Positions 1 to 9,476 of a stretch of DNA of 36,582 bases are shown here, in pieces. The notes beneath the pieces were generated by a model. That model saw nothing but the letters and a program-made list of their open reading frames with translations, ran no database searches and was not told the origin of the DNA. Position 1 is the stretch's first letter. Each line of letters starts with the position of its first letter. The stretch covers positions 1-36,582 of the forward strand of contig PYST01000370.1 of NCBI GenBank assembly GCA_003049485.1, written 5' to 3'. The stretch is from Ophioceras dolichostomum (lineage: Eukaryota; Ascomycota; Sordariomycetes; Magnaporthales; Ophioceraceae). Both the position numbers and the translations under genes were made by a program.

Positions 1-89
1 TCCATTCACTCTGTAGATAGACAGAATAATAAGGGCAGGGGCTCTTCAATACACTCATTCAAATAGTTCTCTTCTCTCTTTTCCAATAG

Positions 90-1235
90 AACCTGAGAGT
101 CCCCGGTTTCAAGTTCGTTGGCAATGAACTCCATGGCGGGGCAAAATTCCGCTGGTGGTACCTCCTCGGGGCTATAGACATTCACAACGAAGTCGCTGAG
201 GACAACCTCACAGTCATGGCATCGCTCAAGGCGTGCTTTGACTGGGCTTTCGAGACTGCTATCGACCACTGGGACGACCAAGAGTACTTCCTACAGAGTC
301 AGATCGCTGACGAGTAGCGATATCGGAACAAAGGCCGCGAGGGTCTTGATGGAGGAGTCCTAGCTATCATAAGCCGCGATCATTACGAGTACCTCTGGAG
401 CAAGACTAGGAAGACTCGCGTCGGCGAATTCTGGACGGAGACTGGAGCACATTCACAGAGGCCGGCCAGCTACGGACCGGCTCAAATTCATGACCGCCCA
501 GGACTGCAGAGACATTATTGAGACTTTCATCAAGGCACGCATCCGAGCCATGGCTGATCTGCCTCCTGGAGCTGACCCCTATTATCCGAATGGATGCGAG
601 GAGCACTCATGGGAGCTATCAAATCTCATCACATCAACCCTTGAGCTGATTAAGGCGTATCCTCCTTTCAAGCGGTACTGCGAGCTGGTGTTCAGGCCTC
701 TCACCTACAAGCGCGGAGCTGCGCTACTGAGGGCGATGGTCCGAGAAGGGCCAGGGCACGGCACCTGCGCCTGGGTGTTCACATCCGGGGTCGCGCCCGA
801 ACACTACCCTTGGGACAAAGTCTGGGGCTATGGCCGAGCTGACCTCGCCTTCGCGCGGCCGTGCTGCATGATCGGCACACAAGGCACCTCCACAGCTAAT
901 TCAGAGAGGAGATCGCCCGTTAATGGGCGGCCGAAGAGCCGCCATTCGTCGCGTTCCCCATTGTCGAGAAGCCCATCCCAATAGCCGAGAAGGCCCAGAA
1001 GGCCCACTGGCGTGAAGAATGGCCAGAAAGCCGGATCTTTACGCAGAAGTTCGACGCGGCCATTGCGGCAACTTGTGCAAGGCTCGGGATCAACGATCGA
1101 GCCGTGTCACCGCCGTCTACTTCGAAGCGAGCGATCAAACAGGCTGCGTGCGTCAAGAAGTTTTTCAAGAAGCAACGACGCCACGTCAAGGTGGCCAGGC
1201 GGCGATCCTCCCTCCTGAAGGGACGTCGGCCTTGA
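90..1235 (+). pseudogene. Broken gene of unknown family, three frame segments
   Basis: Protein-like sequence runs on the plus strand but cannot be read as one frame. It starts after a plausible splice acceptor (TTTTCCAATAG, ending at 89), in a frame with residues such as GAKFRWWYLLGAIDIHNE and FDWAFETAIDHWDDQEYF. That frame is stopped by TAG at 315-317. The next segment (about 490-895, frame +1) has PPGADPYYPNGCEEHSWELS and KAYPPFKRYCELVFRPLTYK. The last segment returns to the first frame (about 924-1235) after TAA at 897-899 and 921-923, and ends in a very basic tail (VKKFFKKQRRHVKVARRR). The stops could be CAG-to-TAG and CAA-to-TAA changes, as expected of RIP-type C-to-T decay, but heavy RIP is not evident. 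I do not recognise the family. Unseen introns could explain part of the breakage, and the 5' end may lie outside the window. Confidence 0.5.
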
Positions 1236-1381
1236 GACTCACGATTGGCCACGAGAAGAGAGTGTATCCTTAATTCACTTTGCGTACAATTGTCTGAACA
1301 TAGCTGCAGGGGTAGATGATTGTATATGAATGATACATTTTAACGCCTGTTGTACAATAATTACTGGCACCCGTCACGTCC

Positions 1382-2492
1382 TCACAACATCATGACCTTG
1401 AGGTTGCGCAACTGCTCCGTTTCCGTCCCCTCCAAGCACAAGTCTAGCGCAAAGCGCAAGCCTCCAACAGATACTATATGACCCTCGATATCCTCGACCT
1501 CGCCCGCGGATCCAGCAAGCTGTTTCACGAACATCTCGCCTCCTTCCGTCCCAGTCTCGCAGCGCCGCCGTTTGATTGTGCTCCGGGACAGATCCTCGCC
1601 GGGGTCAGTACTGATGGACCTCTTCCTCTTTCCCCCGGCAGTCTCGCTGCCTGTGTCATGGTCCTCACTGTGGACCGTCTGGACTGATTCCTCGTATAAA
1701 AAGTCCGGCCAGTTGCCCAAGCTTGCGGCGGGGATCATCACGGCCTCCGGGACCTTCTCAGGCAGGAATACGGTCGTACACCGGATGCGGTCGACTAGGC
1801 TCTCCTCCCACTCATGGTCTCGCCTCTCCCTGTGCCCTCCACAGCAGACACAGACGTCGTTGCAGCTCTGTGCAATATCTTTGAAGGCGCACCGTGGCTG
1901 GGCGCTGAGCGGCGTAGCTGCAAGGGCCTCCTCCCTCTCTCGTTTCATCGCCTGTAGTTTTTCCGCCACGGCGGCGTCCACTCTTTTGGCGAATTCGTTG
2001 ACCGCCAGCCTGGCGACTCGACCCCTGGTGGTTTCACCTAGCATCAGTGTCGACCTCAGCGACAGGTCAACATGGCCCTCAACCTTCCCGTCCATAAAAC
2101 GGCGGAGCGCCTGCGCCATCTCCAATGCGCTGAGCACGTAGTCGCCTTCTCGGCGCTTCTTGCTCGGCCGGCGCTTCTTCTTCTCGGCCTTGAGCAGCTC
2201 GGCGACGGTCCTCCGCTTGGCGAGCCGCCGGGGCTGGCGTCGCGGGGCTGGAGCTGACACTGGTGGTGCGGTCGGTTCCATCGAAATCAGCTTCTTGATC
2301 GCATTCACAGCTGTCTTGTCGGCCAAAAGAAGCTGGCGGTCTACCTCGACGGCATACCTTGGCCCGGTCCTTCAGGCCCTCCAAGCAGTACACGGCGCCT
2401 TGAGCGAGTATCGGCTCGCCGGAGGTGGCTGCGTCGAGGTCAAAGCCCGGATTCAGGAGTGGCTTGTTCTTGTCAAGCAGGGAATGGTCCAT
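1382..2492 (-). CDS. Basic, probably nuclear protein of unknown family; one frameshift
   Basis: ATG at 2492-2490 opens MDHSLLDKNKPLLNPGFDLD and reads to about residue 45 (LEGLKDRAK, near 2358). Skipping one base there gives YAVEVDRQLLLADKTAVNAI and an open frame to TGA at 1384-1382, for about 369 residues in total. Any intron at the junction would be only about 25 nt, too short, so I read this as a one-base insertion (real or a sequencing error). The middle is strongly basic (KKKRRPSKKRRE, about residues 104-115), with further basic clusters KRKRS and KRRR, suggesting nuclear targeting. A cysteine cluster at about 201-217 (C-x8-C-x3-C-x-CC) could bind a metal. I do not recognise the family. 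If the shift is real, only a 137-residue product with an unrelated tail would be made from the upstream ATG. Confidence 0.55.
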
Positions 2493-3114
2493 TTTGAGAG
2501 ATATGCGAACGACAAAGAATAAGTTATGAGTGGCTGTTTGGGTGGTTGGTTGTGACCTGGGAAGGTCTGGAGATGTGTTTGCTGTTTTTGCTCAGCATGT
2601 GTTGATAGCTTCGGGCCAGAGCTTACTGGTGACCAGCATGTGTGAAAGGATGTTATAGGTTTTGGCTGAAGAAATGAGGGCCTCCTGCCTTTGTGAAAAT
2701 GCACCAACGTGTGTGTTGCTTTCGCCCTTAACAAAGAGAACAGAACACACGTTCAGTGAACAAAGGAGATCACATTCCTGACGCCGTGATCATGCGTGGC
2801 TGCCTCGGCCTTTGTGACTCCGGCCACATTGTGATGGCTCATTTCTCTTCGTATCTTTCTTCCAATCCTGTCCATCCTCTCACGATCTTGCGAACGAGGT
2901 TGTCACGAAGGTTGCACGTGACGAAGCCTTTCAGTTGCCGTTTGGGGTTGGCCTGGTTGCTCTGATTGGCTTGGAGCCGATTGCGTGTCTTGAGGCTAGA
3001 CACTATTCACCCTGAGCCTGTCTCTAGGTACTCAGGGGAACCTCCGGCTTGGCTGCATGTGTACTACGCCTGACCAAAATCTATTCATTGGCTTTAGTGC
3101 TTGGTGATGTCATA
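2493..3114. other. Intergenic, upstream of the 2492 minus-strand gene
   Basis: No convincing coding sequence is present. This is the 5' flank of the minus-strand gene that starts at 2492, and it also receives the 3' end of the minus-strand gene on its right. I see no clear TATA box, repeat or RNA gene. Confidence 0.5.
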
Positions 3115-3386
3115 CTAGTAACTCTCGCGTCTAGAAGAGCGCGAAACAGCCATCCCGATCCAGTCTGCAAACGACCCCGTGTCGAGCCAGAGACCTGATT
3201 CTCCAAGGCTCGATTCGACCGCTTGACGACCAGGTTCGGTTGCCGCTGAAATTGTCATTCCGGGGCTCCCAATTAGGGCCGTGGAGCTCGGCACGAGGGT
3301 GCACGAGGGTCTTTCTTGAGATGTGAGGAAGGGGTCATGAAATAGGCCTCGGGTCATCCCAGTCCAACGAGGCGGCCACCATAAGT

Positions 3387-4169
3387 TCAAGACTTGGAGA
3401 GGAGAGAGCTCGACCCCCGAGGTACTATCGATTTCAGCAGCCGTGAGACGGCGCATACGGTCCTCTTCCAAAAAGGCCGATAGCCCTCTTGCTCTTCTCG
3501 GGGCAACACGCCGTGGAGGTTTAGCCGAGACTCCGTGCGGTGACTCGATACGAAGGCCTGCAGTTTGGTGAAAACCAGCCCCTGAGCGTCCGGGGGGAAT
3601 TCCTGCTCGGCTAGCGCGGCTGCCACGTATCGGCGCGGACGGGTGAAATCGATAGCAGGGGCAGCGCTGCTCCCTTGCCGGTATATGGGCAGATTGCCCA
3701 ACACAACCAGCCAGCGGGCGTAGAGATCCTGAACCGTGCTGGTCCTGTACACCCCGCCGCCGCCGTTTGTACCTTGCCCTGGCGCGTGGGACCGAAGCCA
3801 GTCCTCCTCGTGCCAGTTGCTGCAGTCACGCTCTGCTGGAGGAGGGATTTTCATCGCGTCGAGCATTTCGTCAGCGCGATCTATCGCTGCAAATCGCTGC
3901 TCGATCAGGTCCAGGATACGGTTCCCGTCTCTGACGCATGGCTTCCGCGCCGTCAGATAGTCGAACAACAGTTGCCGGAAGATCAGGTGCTCATCAGAGT
4001 CTTCTTCGCCGGGGAACGGCTCCTCGGCAATGATGAGCACCGGTGTGATCCGGGCCCGGTGCCGCCTCGCCGCCATGAACCTGCCGCTGAACCTCCTGTT
4101 GCCCGCTAGGCGGTTGAGCAGTGAGTACTGGAATCGCGTGGCTTTTTTCACGAACGTGTCGGTGTCCAT
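3387..4169 (-). CDS. Unrecognised 260-aa protein
   Basis: Single-exon frame from ATG 4169-4167 to TGA at 3389-3387. The first half is rich in charged and aromatic helix-type sequence (FVKKATRFQYSLLNRLAGNR, then DSDEHLIFRQLLFDYLTARK and RILDLIEQRFAAIDRADEML). A Trp-containing segment (DCSNWHEEDWLRSH), a glycine run and VQDLYARWLVVLGNLPIY follow. There is no signal peptide and no obvious transmembrane helix; LYARWLVVLGNLPIY is too short and mixed. I do not recognise the family. The last ~30 residues (WKRTVCAVSRLLKSIVPRGS) look less natural. A one-base shift at the A5 run (3470-3474) would replace them with a 118-codon frame running to TAG at 3117-3115, starting EEDRMRRLTAAEIDSTSGVE. The true C-terminus is therefore uncertain. 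Confidence 0.5.
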   Translation of the reverse strand: MDTDTFVKKATRFQYSLLNRLAGNRRFSGRFMAARRHRARITPVLIIAEEPFPGEEDSDEHLIFRQLLFDYLTARKPCVRDGNRILDLIEQRFAAIDRADEMLDAMKIPPPAERDCSNWHEEDWLRSHAPGQGTNGGGGVYRTSTVQDLYARWLVVLGNLPIYRQGSSAAPAIDFTRPRRYVAAALAEQEFPPDAQGLVFTKLQAFVSSHRTESRLNLHGVLPREEQEGYRPFWKRTVCAVSRLLKSIVPRGSSSLLSKS

Positions 4170-5283
4170 GCGTGTGAAAGCCTTAGGATTTGTAGACCCG
4201 AGTTAGCAGAATGGCGTTGTGTGACGGCGCCATGGTTCCTTCGAACAAGTTCTGCAAAGTAGGTGTAGGACAAAGCCAGGACAGACATTGCAGACTCACT
4301 CATTGCTGATAATGTGGACTAAGACGGGTCCCTGTCTAAGAGCTAGGAGCCTAGCCTCTAAGGGAAAGTTGCCGAAAGAGGGCTCCGAACCGGACACAGA
4401 GAGGAACCTCAAAGAAAGAATTTAAAAAAGATGAGCGGACAAAACGAGAGTAGAAACAGGGGGGGGGGGAATATTCGAGGCACCGGCGCCGGGGCAGTAG
4501 GGACGATCTCATGATGAACTGAACTTTCTCTCTCAGAGACTTTCTCCGATGATTCATGTTGGTATTAGGCCAAATATATTACACCACTGATCTGTTTGTT
4601 TGGAGCATGGGGTACTGAGTAAAACACAACCCGTCATCATTTATGCAGACTTTTCTAACCCGACTCCTCGAAACTGATTTGCCCGAGTCGATGGGGCTCC
4701 CAATGGTCCGGTTTGACAGCTTGCCCTCGAGAGAACCCAACATCTCTCATATGTCATGGCTTTATGGGAGTTTACTCACTCTTTGCGTCCAGTCGTCTGG
4801 TCGTCATGCTGTCGTCGGTGGAGGTCTATAAGTGAGTGGCTTGTGGCTGAGACGCCTCAAGCCGGTGCCTGCTTTCATACGCTGTACACTTAGAAATTAC
4901 GGTTTAGAAGCTGTCACTGCCTACCTAGGTAGGTACTTATCTCGAGTCTTGGTGTTGTAGGAAACAAGCTTCCAAACGTTAAAGTTTTAAGATTTACGTG
5001 ACAAGTCGTCAGCTACCCTTCAGCATAACGGCTATTAACGTTTGGGAGGCATGAGGTGCAAAGCATCGAAACACTTTAAAGAGAGAAAGCAAAATGACTA
5101 AGAGTGCTTGAGTTAATCAAGTGTCTAGTAGATTACACTACCAGTATGCTAACATAGTACGAAGAGGGTGTCGACTAGCTTATGGATCGCAATGTTTGGA
5201 AAACAGACAGCGCCTAGGTACCTATGGTAGTCTTGGGACTGGTTGCCCATCATGTTTCAAGGTCTCTTCTAGGTGCTCAACAT
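4170..5283. other. Intergenic, AT-richer, no gene seen
   Basis: Holds a G10 run near 4460-4469, a CCTAGGTAGGTAC motif near 4924, and short unsupported reading frames only. It separates the minus-strand gene at 4169 from the GPI-type relic at about 5284. No clear promoter, RNA gene or transposon open frame is visible. Confidence 0.5.
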
Positions 5284-5457
5284 GTTCGGGCAACGGCCCG
5301 CAGCTGCGCTAGTGGCAGCAGCACGACTTCCGCGAGCTCGACGCCCTCGCCTACGCAAGTGAGCACGAACGCGGCTGCAAGCAAGGGCGTCAGCGCGGCG
5401 ACGCTCGGGTTCGTGGTTGGGATGGCGGGGCTGTTTGCGTACGGGATGAGCTGGTAG
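5284..5457 (+). pseudogene. Detached C-terminus of a GPI-anchored-type protein
   Basis: The frame ending at TAG 5455-5457 encodes a Ser/Thr/Pro-rich linker (SCASGSSTTSASSTPSPTQV) and then a small-residue site (NAAASKGVSA) followed by a hydrophobic tail (ATLGFVVGMAGLFAYGMSW). This is the usual layout of a fungal GPI-attachment signal at the end of a cell-wall or plasma-membrane protein. No matching signal peptide or cysteine-rich ectodomain exon is visible in the preceding kilobase. I therefore read it as a 3' exon left after loss or rearrangement of the 5' part. A gene with very small or unrecognised upstream exons is the alternative. Confidence 0.4.
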
Positions 5458-7218
5458 CGTCGTGGCTGCCTGGCCGGCTGGGATAGAGACGGCTAAGAAT
5501 AGGCGGCATGATGTTTAGCGCAAATCTGATAGTTGCCAGTGAGATGCAACCTTGAATTTCCCGTAGTTGGGTACCGCATATTTTTTGATTTTTTTGAAAA
5601 ACAATCCAACGCAACGAACGCAAAATACATAAACAAGAGACATGCGAAGCGGTTGGACCAAGGAATTCCCGGCTGTACAGTGTCTTGGAATGATAAAAAG
5701 TCACTCTTTGGATACTTCCATGACGTGACGGACGTGCCGCATGATGGCGATACTCGATTCCGTCGTCCAATCAATATATCGCCTGGGCCCCCAAACCTGG
5801 TGAGCAGCAAGATGGCCTGGCTTGGCCAGCGACCTCAGGGGTGGCGCCGATGGACACGGCGGGCAGCCCCACATCCACCTTTACCCGACCGGCCCTCGCC
5901 GCTCTGCTGCGGAGGGGGAAGGGAAGAAGGTTGCTCCTCGAGTCGACTGTCGGCACGACGTCTTCGGCAAAGACGTCATGGCACAGCTAGAAAAGGCGTG
6001 CTCGTGACACCGCGCCGATGTACTTGCTTGTTCGAGGGACACGGCGTACTAATGCAGACACGGCGTATGCACGCAGATTTTCCACCAAGGCACAAAGGTT
6101 GAAATGTGCCGGGGGCGAGCGAGTGTCTGGGCGCAGAAGCATCTAATTACATGTCCACGGAGGGCATGTTCGCAACGCTGGACATGGCGGACGCCATGTT
6201 TCCACCCACCCTGATGAGTGAGCAGTGTGATGATGTCTGTTGCCAGTACGCACGCACGCCTTTGGCTATGACGTGTCCTCAGAAAGGCGTCCTTACTTAG
6301 GTACTAGCACAATACTGATTAAGTAGGTACCTAGCAGGGCGGAGTGGAGGTGGTACTGAGTGTGGTGATCGTGAAATTTCGCGAGGTCGCTGGGACGGAG
6401 GATCGGCAGCGGCGGTGGCGGTGAGGCAACATATCAGACGCTTCCATTTGGCTTTCGCCTATTTGGATAGCTTCCCGGATCCCGATTCCTCCGGTTGGTC
6501 CGCTGCGCCGGTGCGCTGAATAGCCGAATCAAAAATAATACTCTTCGCATGAGCTCAGAACGGACCACAAACGCCAAGCTCGTAAAACTTAGGCAGCTAA
6601 TGAACGACAGCTGGCATACAATAGTCTCGAAAATGACGCGTGGAGGATCCAAGCCTCTCAGATATGCCGAACGGCAGATTCAATCCTTTCAAAAATGCCG
6701 GGCGGGTAGCAACATATTGCTAGTAGCGCCGATGAAACAGCGGCTGCCCGCCCAGCCGTAGTAGGTACCCATTCACCAAATCAAGGCACGGGGAACGGAA
6801 GGAGCCTCGGTGTGCGGCTCTGGGGTCGCTTCTTTGAGGATGGTCAAAGCTAGCAGTTTCGTTGGACAGCCACCGAGCCATTTGGAATCTATCACACGTA
6901 AGGGCCAGGAGGGCGATGTTTCACCCGCAGTGGTTGGTGAAATGAACTCGAAGCCAACTCGAGGCGAACTCGAAGGGGCCACAGCAGGAACCAACTGAAA
7001 ACCAGGCCGCGTCGCCCATCCCTCGTTTGGAATTGTATCCGACTGGCCCAGGAGTTTGAATAATGTAAAAGGCAAAACAGAAAACTACGGACGGAGGCCA
7101 TTATAGGTTGGCCTGGGTCGAGGAGTGACTCGTTTGGGGAGCGATCTGGCTAATGTCTACTTATTTTTGGCGTCTGCGTTGTCCGTTTGTCGGCCTTCCC
7201 TGTCTGCCCGGCCGGCCG
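5458..7218. other. Intergenic, no gene seen
   Basis: Several open frames of 60-190 codons exist, but none shows family features, sensible composition or splice support. TAGGTACC-type motifs occur near 6298, 6324 and 6761. Nothing else is identified. Confidence 0.45.
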
Positions 7219-7498
7219 GCGCCTGTGCCGGGACCAACGGTAACGCCCAACGGTAACGCCCTCAGCAGCTTCCGATGGCTCTGGTGATGGATATGGCGGC
7301 CACAGTCCAGCGAAGTGCCTGTGTCAGGACCGGGACCAACAGTGAGGCACTTAGCAGTCACTGAAGGCCCAGAGCAAAGGACATGGCGGCCACAGCCTTG
7401 CCAACTGCCTGTGACGAAACCAACATGGATGATGCCCTCAGCAGCTCAGCAGCCACAGAAGGCCCACCTGAAGGGCATCGCGGCCACCACCCGGCCTG
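7219..7498. repeat. Three diverged ~90-96-bp tandem repeats
   Basis: Units begin at 7219 (GCGCCTGTGCCGGGACCAAC), 7315 (GTGCCTGTGTCAGGACC) and 7405 (CTGCCTGTGACGAAACCAAC), with a partial fourth start at 7499 (GCGCCTGACG). They share a CTCAGCAGC/CTTAGCAGTC block and a GGCGGCCACAG or GGCGGCCACCA block near the end. Lengths are about 96, 90 and 94 bp. Because 94 is not a multiple of three and the open frames differ between units, the array is unlikely to be an intact coding repeat. Confidence 0.65.
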
Positions 7499-7642
7499 GC
7501 GCCTGACGAGAGGGAGAGAGGGAGAGAGGAAGATCACCACTTGCGGTCTTTTAAGTTGGATCGTGGGAGGAGCAACAAGGGCTAACTTGGCCGAGGCCAG
7601 TAAGGCCAGGTTGAGCGTGAGCATGAGCATCAGTATAAGCAT
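7358..7642 (-). CDS. Doubtful small secreted protein (94 aa)
   Basis: ATG at 7642-7640 opens a frame with a strong hydrophobic start (MLILMLMLTLNLALLASAKL) resembling a signal peptide. Two dibasic sites (LKR and VRR, about residues 32 and 48) follow, of the kind cut by Kex2 in secreted peptides. The rest overlaps the tandem repeats on the opposite strand and stops by 7358. The start lies only ~45 bp from the TATA box of the plus-strand gene. Hydrophobic starts can arise by chance and repeat units are not kept in one frame, so confidence is low. A random open frame is the main alternative. Confidence 0.2.
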   Translation of the reverse strand: MLILMLMLTLNLALLASAKLALVAPPTIQLKRPQVVIFLSPSLPLVRRQAGWWPRCPSGGPSVAAELLRASSMLVSSQAVGKAVAAMSFALGLQ

Positions 7643-7685
7643 CTTGAGAACGGGTCAAGAGGCTCGATGAGCCGGCTGTCGAGGA

Positions 7686-7692
7686 TATAAAA
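7686..7692 (+). promoter_or_regulatory. TATA box of the small cysteine protein gene
   Basis: TATAAAA within GAGGATATAAAAGTCCC lies about 170 bp before the ATG at 7859. The leader between them is rich in CA and CT, with a 10-bp direct repeat (CTCATCTCAG at 7755 and 7765). This is typical of a strongly expressed fungal gene. Confidence 0.65.
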
Positions 7693-7858
7693 GTCCCAGA
7701 TGTCTACCCATCTACGAGACGCAGAAACAGATCATCATTCCATCACTCTAACAACTCATCTCAGCTCATCTCAGCTTTCCCAAACACACTCAACTCACAA
7801 AGAAACCCATTACCGCCTGCCTCAACAGACCAAACAAACACCAAAATCCACCGAAACC

Positions 7859-8080
7859 ATGTGCACAGTTCGGGAACTCGCTACCTGCATTAAGCGTGGG
7901 TGCAGCCGCCGGTACACCGCCGTTGAATACAAGGGCTACCTCGTCATCGACCCCAACACCCGCAAACAGGTGGCTGTTGGGAATCAGTGCAAGAACGGAA
8001 ATGCGCAACGGTGCATCGACGTGTACGAGAAGACGTGGTCGGGTGTCTCCGACAACTACTGCTACGGACACCGTCCGTGA
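7859..8080 (+). CDS. Small six-cysteine protein, 73 aa, unknown function
   Basis: The first ATG after the TATA box and CA-rich leader has a good context (CGAAACCATGTG) and gives MCTVRELATCIKRGCSRRYT through NYCYGHRP. A longer in-frame upstream reading has no ATG. Cysteines are at residues 2, 10, 15, 44, 52 and 68; an even number suggests three disulphides or metal sites. The middle is EYKGYLVIDPNTRKQVAVGN. There is no signal peptide or membrane segment, so it is probably cytoplasmic or nuclear unless exported unconventionally. The family is not recognised. Promoter quality and short length suggest high or induced expression. It lies just downstream of the tandem repeats. Confidence 0.65.
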   Translation: MCTVRELATCIKRGCSRRYTAVEYKGYLVIDPNTRKQVAVGNQCKNGNAQRCIDVYEKTWSGVSDNYCYGHRP

Positions 8081-9476
8081 TTTTGGCGGCGTGTCGCCTT
8101 GGTGGTTGGTGATGAGACACATCGCTGGCTGGCAGGAAATTGAGGAAAGGGAGGGGACTTATCGGGGCACAATCACTCGGAGACGGACTATGGAGCTGGC
8201 TTTGCTTCCGTCTTGTGTTGATTTCGGTGTTTTCTCGTTTGTTGGGCTCTACCCGCTCTTTGTACGCAGGACGTCCTTGTTGTCGGTTGTAGAAACCCTT
8301 TCTCTCTTTTAGTTTGTCATGGATGTCCATTTTCAGGGCCAAGCAGCCACTCCTGCTTTGAATTTACAATCCTGGAATAGGGTCTTCCTTCCATGCATTA
8401 TAAGTCTTACCGCCGTCCAGCCGCTTCCCGTTAATTACTAAGTACTGCCCCGCTTCCGGAGCTTGGCTGTTAGAATGGCGGCAGAACGCAACGAGGCTAC
8501 GTGGGTACGTGGAAGCTCTCGCAAGTTAATTAGGTACCTTAACGCCGGCAAGGGCTAAAATGCCACTTTACTGCTCTTTGGTCTTTGTACGTAGGGTGAG
8601 AACGTCATAAGGGGGTATGCCGCTGCCGATCACAGCTAGGACCGGCCCGAAGAATGAGGACTGATGCGACGGTCAAGCAGTCCAGCGCCAGCCAGGGGCC
8701 CACGGGTCAAAATTTGGACCATCGGAGCAAGATTTGGAACCTATGGTGCAGGCTCTGCTGCTCCAGGGTGGAATTTAGATGCCAATGGACCTCAAGGGAC
8801 AGCATACCAAACGACCGACCGATGTTCTGTAAATGGGTACACCTGGATCCCCTCCTTTCTGTTTTCCTTGTTGGCAGGCGCCATTCTCTGAAGTGCATTT
8901 CTATTTCCCGTCGTTGTCTGCCGGAATTTCTGCTCCATGCGTGTGTCCGTCTTCCATCCACACTGGCGCGTTCCCCTAAGCTGGAGGTACCTAGAGGTGG
9001 GGGTGCCGGGGTGGAATTAGGCAGCGAACGGTTGAAGTAAACTCCGTCCAGTTTCAGTACCTAGACAGCCCGCAATATTCCACGCTCTCGATCCCAATGC
9101 ATGTGGTAATTAGCTAGGTACCTACCTCTCTGTGGGTATCTCTTCGCTGCTTTCAAATGAGTTGATCGTACGTGTCAGCTCCAGGCGCGCCCGACGCCCC
9201 AAAACGGAATGCCTTGCGGCAGGATCTCTCCAGTTACCTACAGCTGCCAGTGAGTCATCGGCCAGCTGAACACGGGCCTGCGCACGAGAGGCCCGCCGTG
9301 TCATGGTCTTCTCTCCGCCCGGAATGCGGATGATTAAATCACGGTCGAGGCAACCTTTTCATCTCGCTTCAAAGCAGCGGTAGAATCTACCAGTATTGCG
9401 GTATTGCATAAGCATCTTCCGAACTTCCCACCCCTCAGTCCTGCATCAGCCCCAGCAACACCACCACCACCACACA
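8081..9476. other. Intergenic, promoter of the E2/F-box gene
   Basis: No gene is seen. TAGGTACC-type motifs occur near 8531, 8985, 9056 and 9113. The last ~60 bp before 9477 is a C/A-rich leader with a CCACCACCACC run, typical of a fungal transcript start region. Confidence 0.5.

Noticed and set aside
6..281. Minus-strand 91-aa open frame
   Set aside because: It is codon-aligned antisense to the more protein-like plus-strand frame, which continues to the right in further segments and has a splice acceptor before it.
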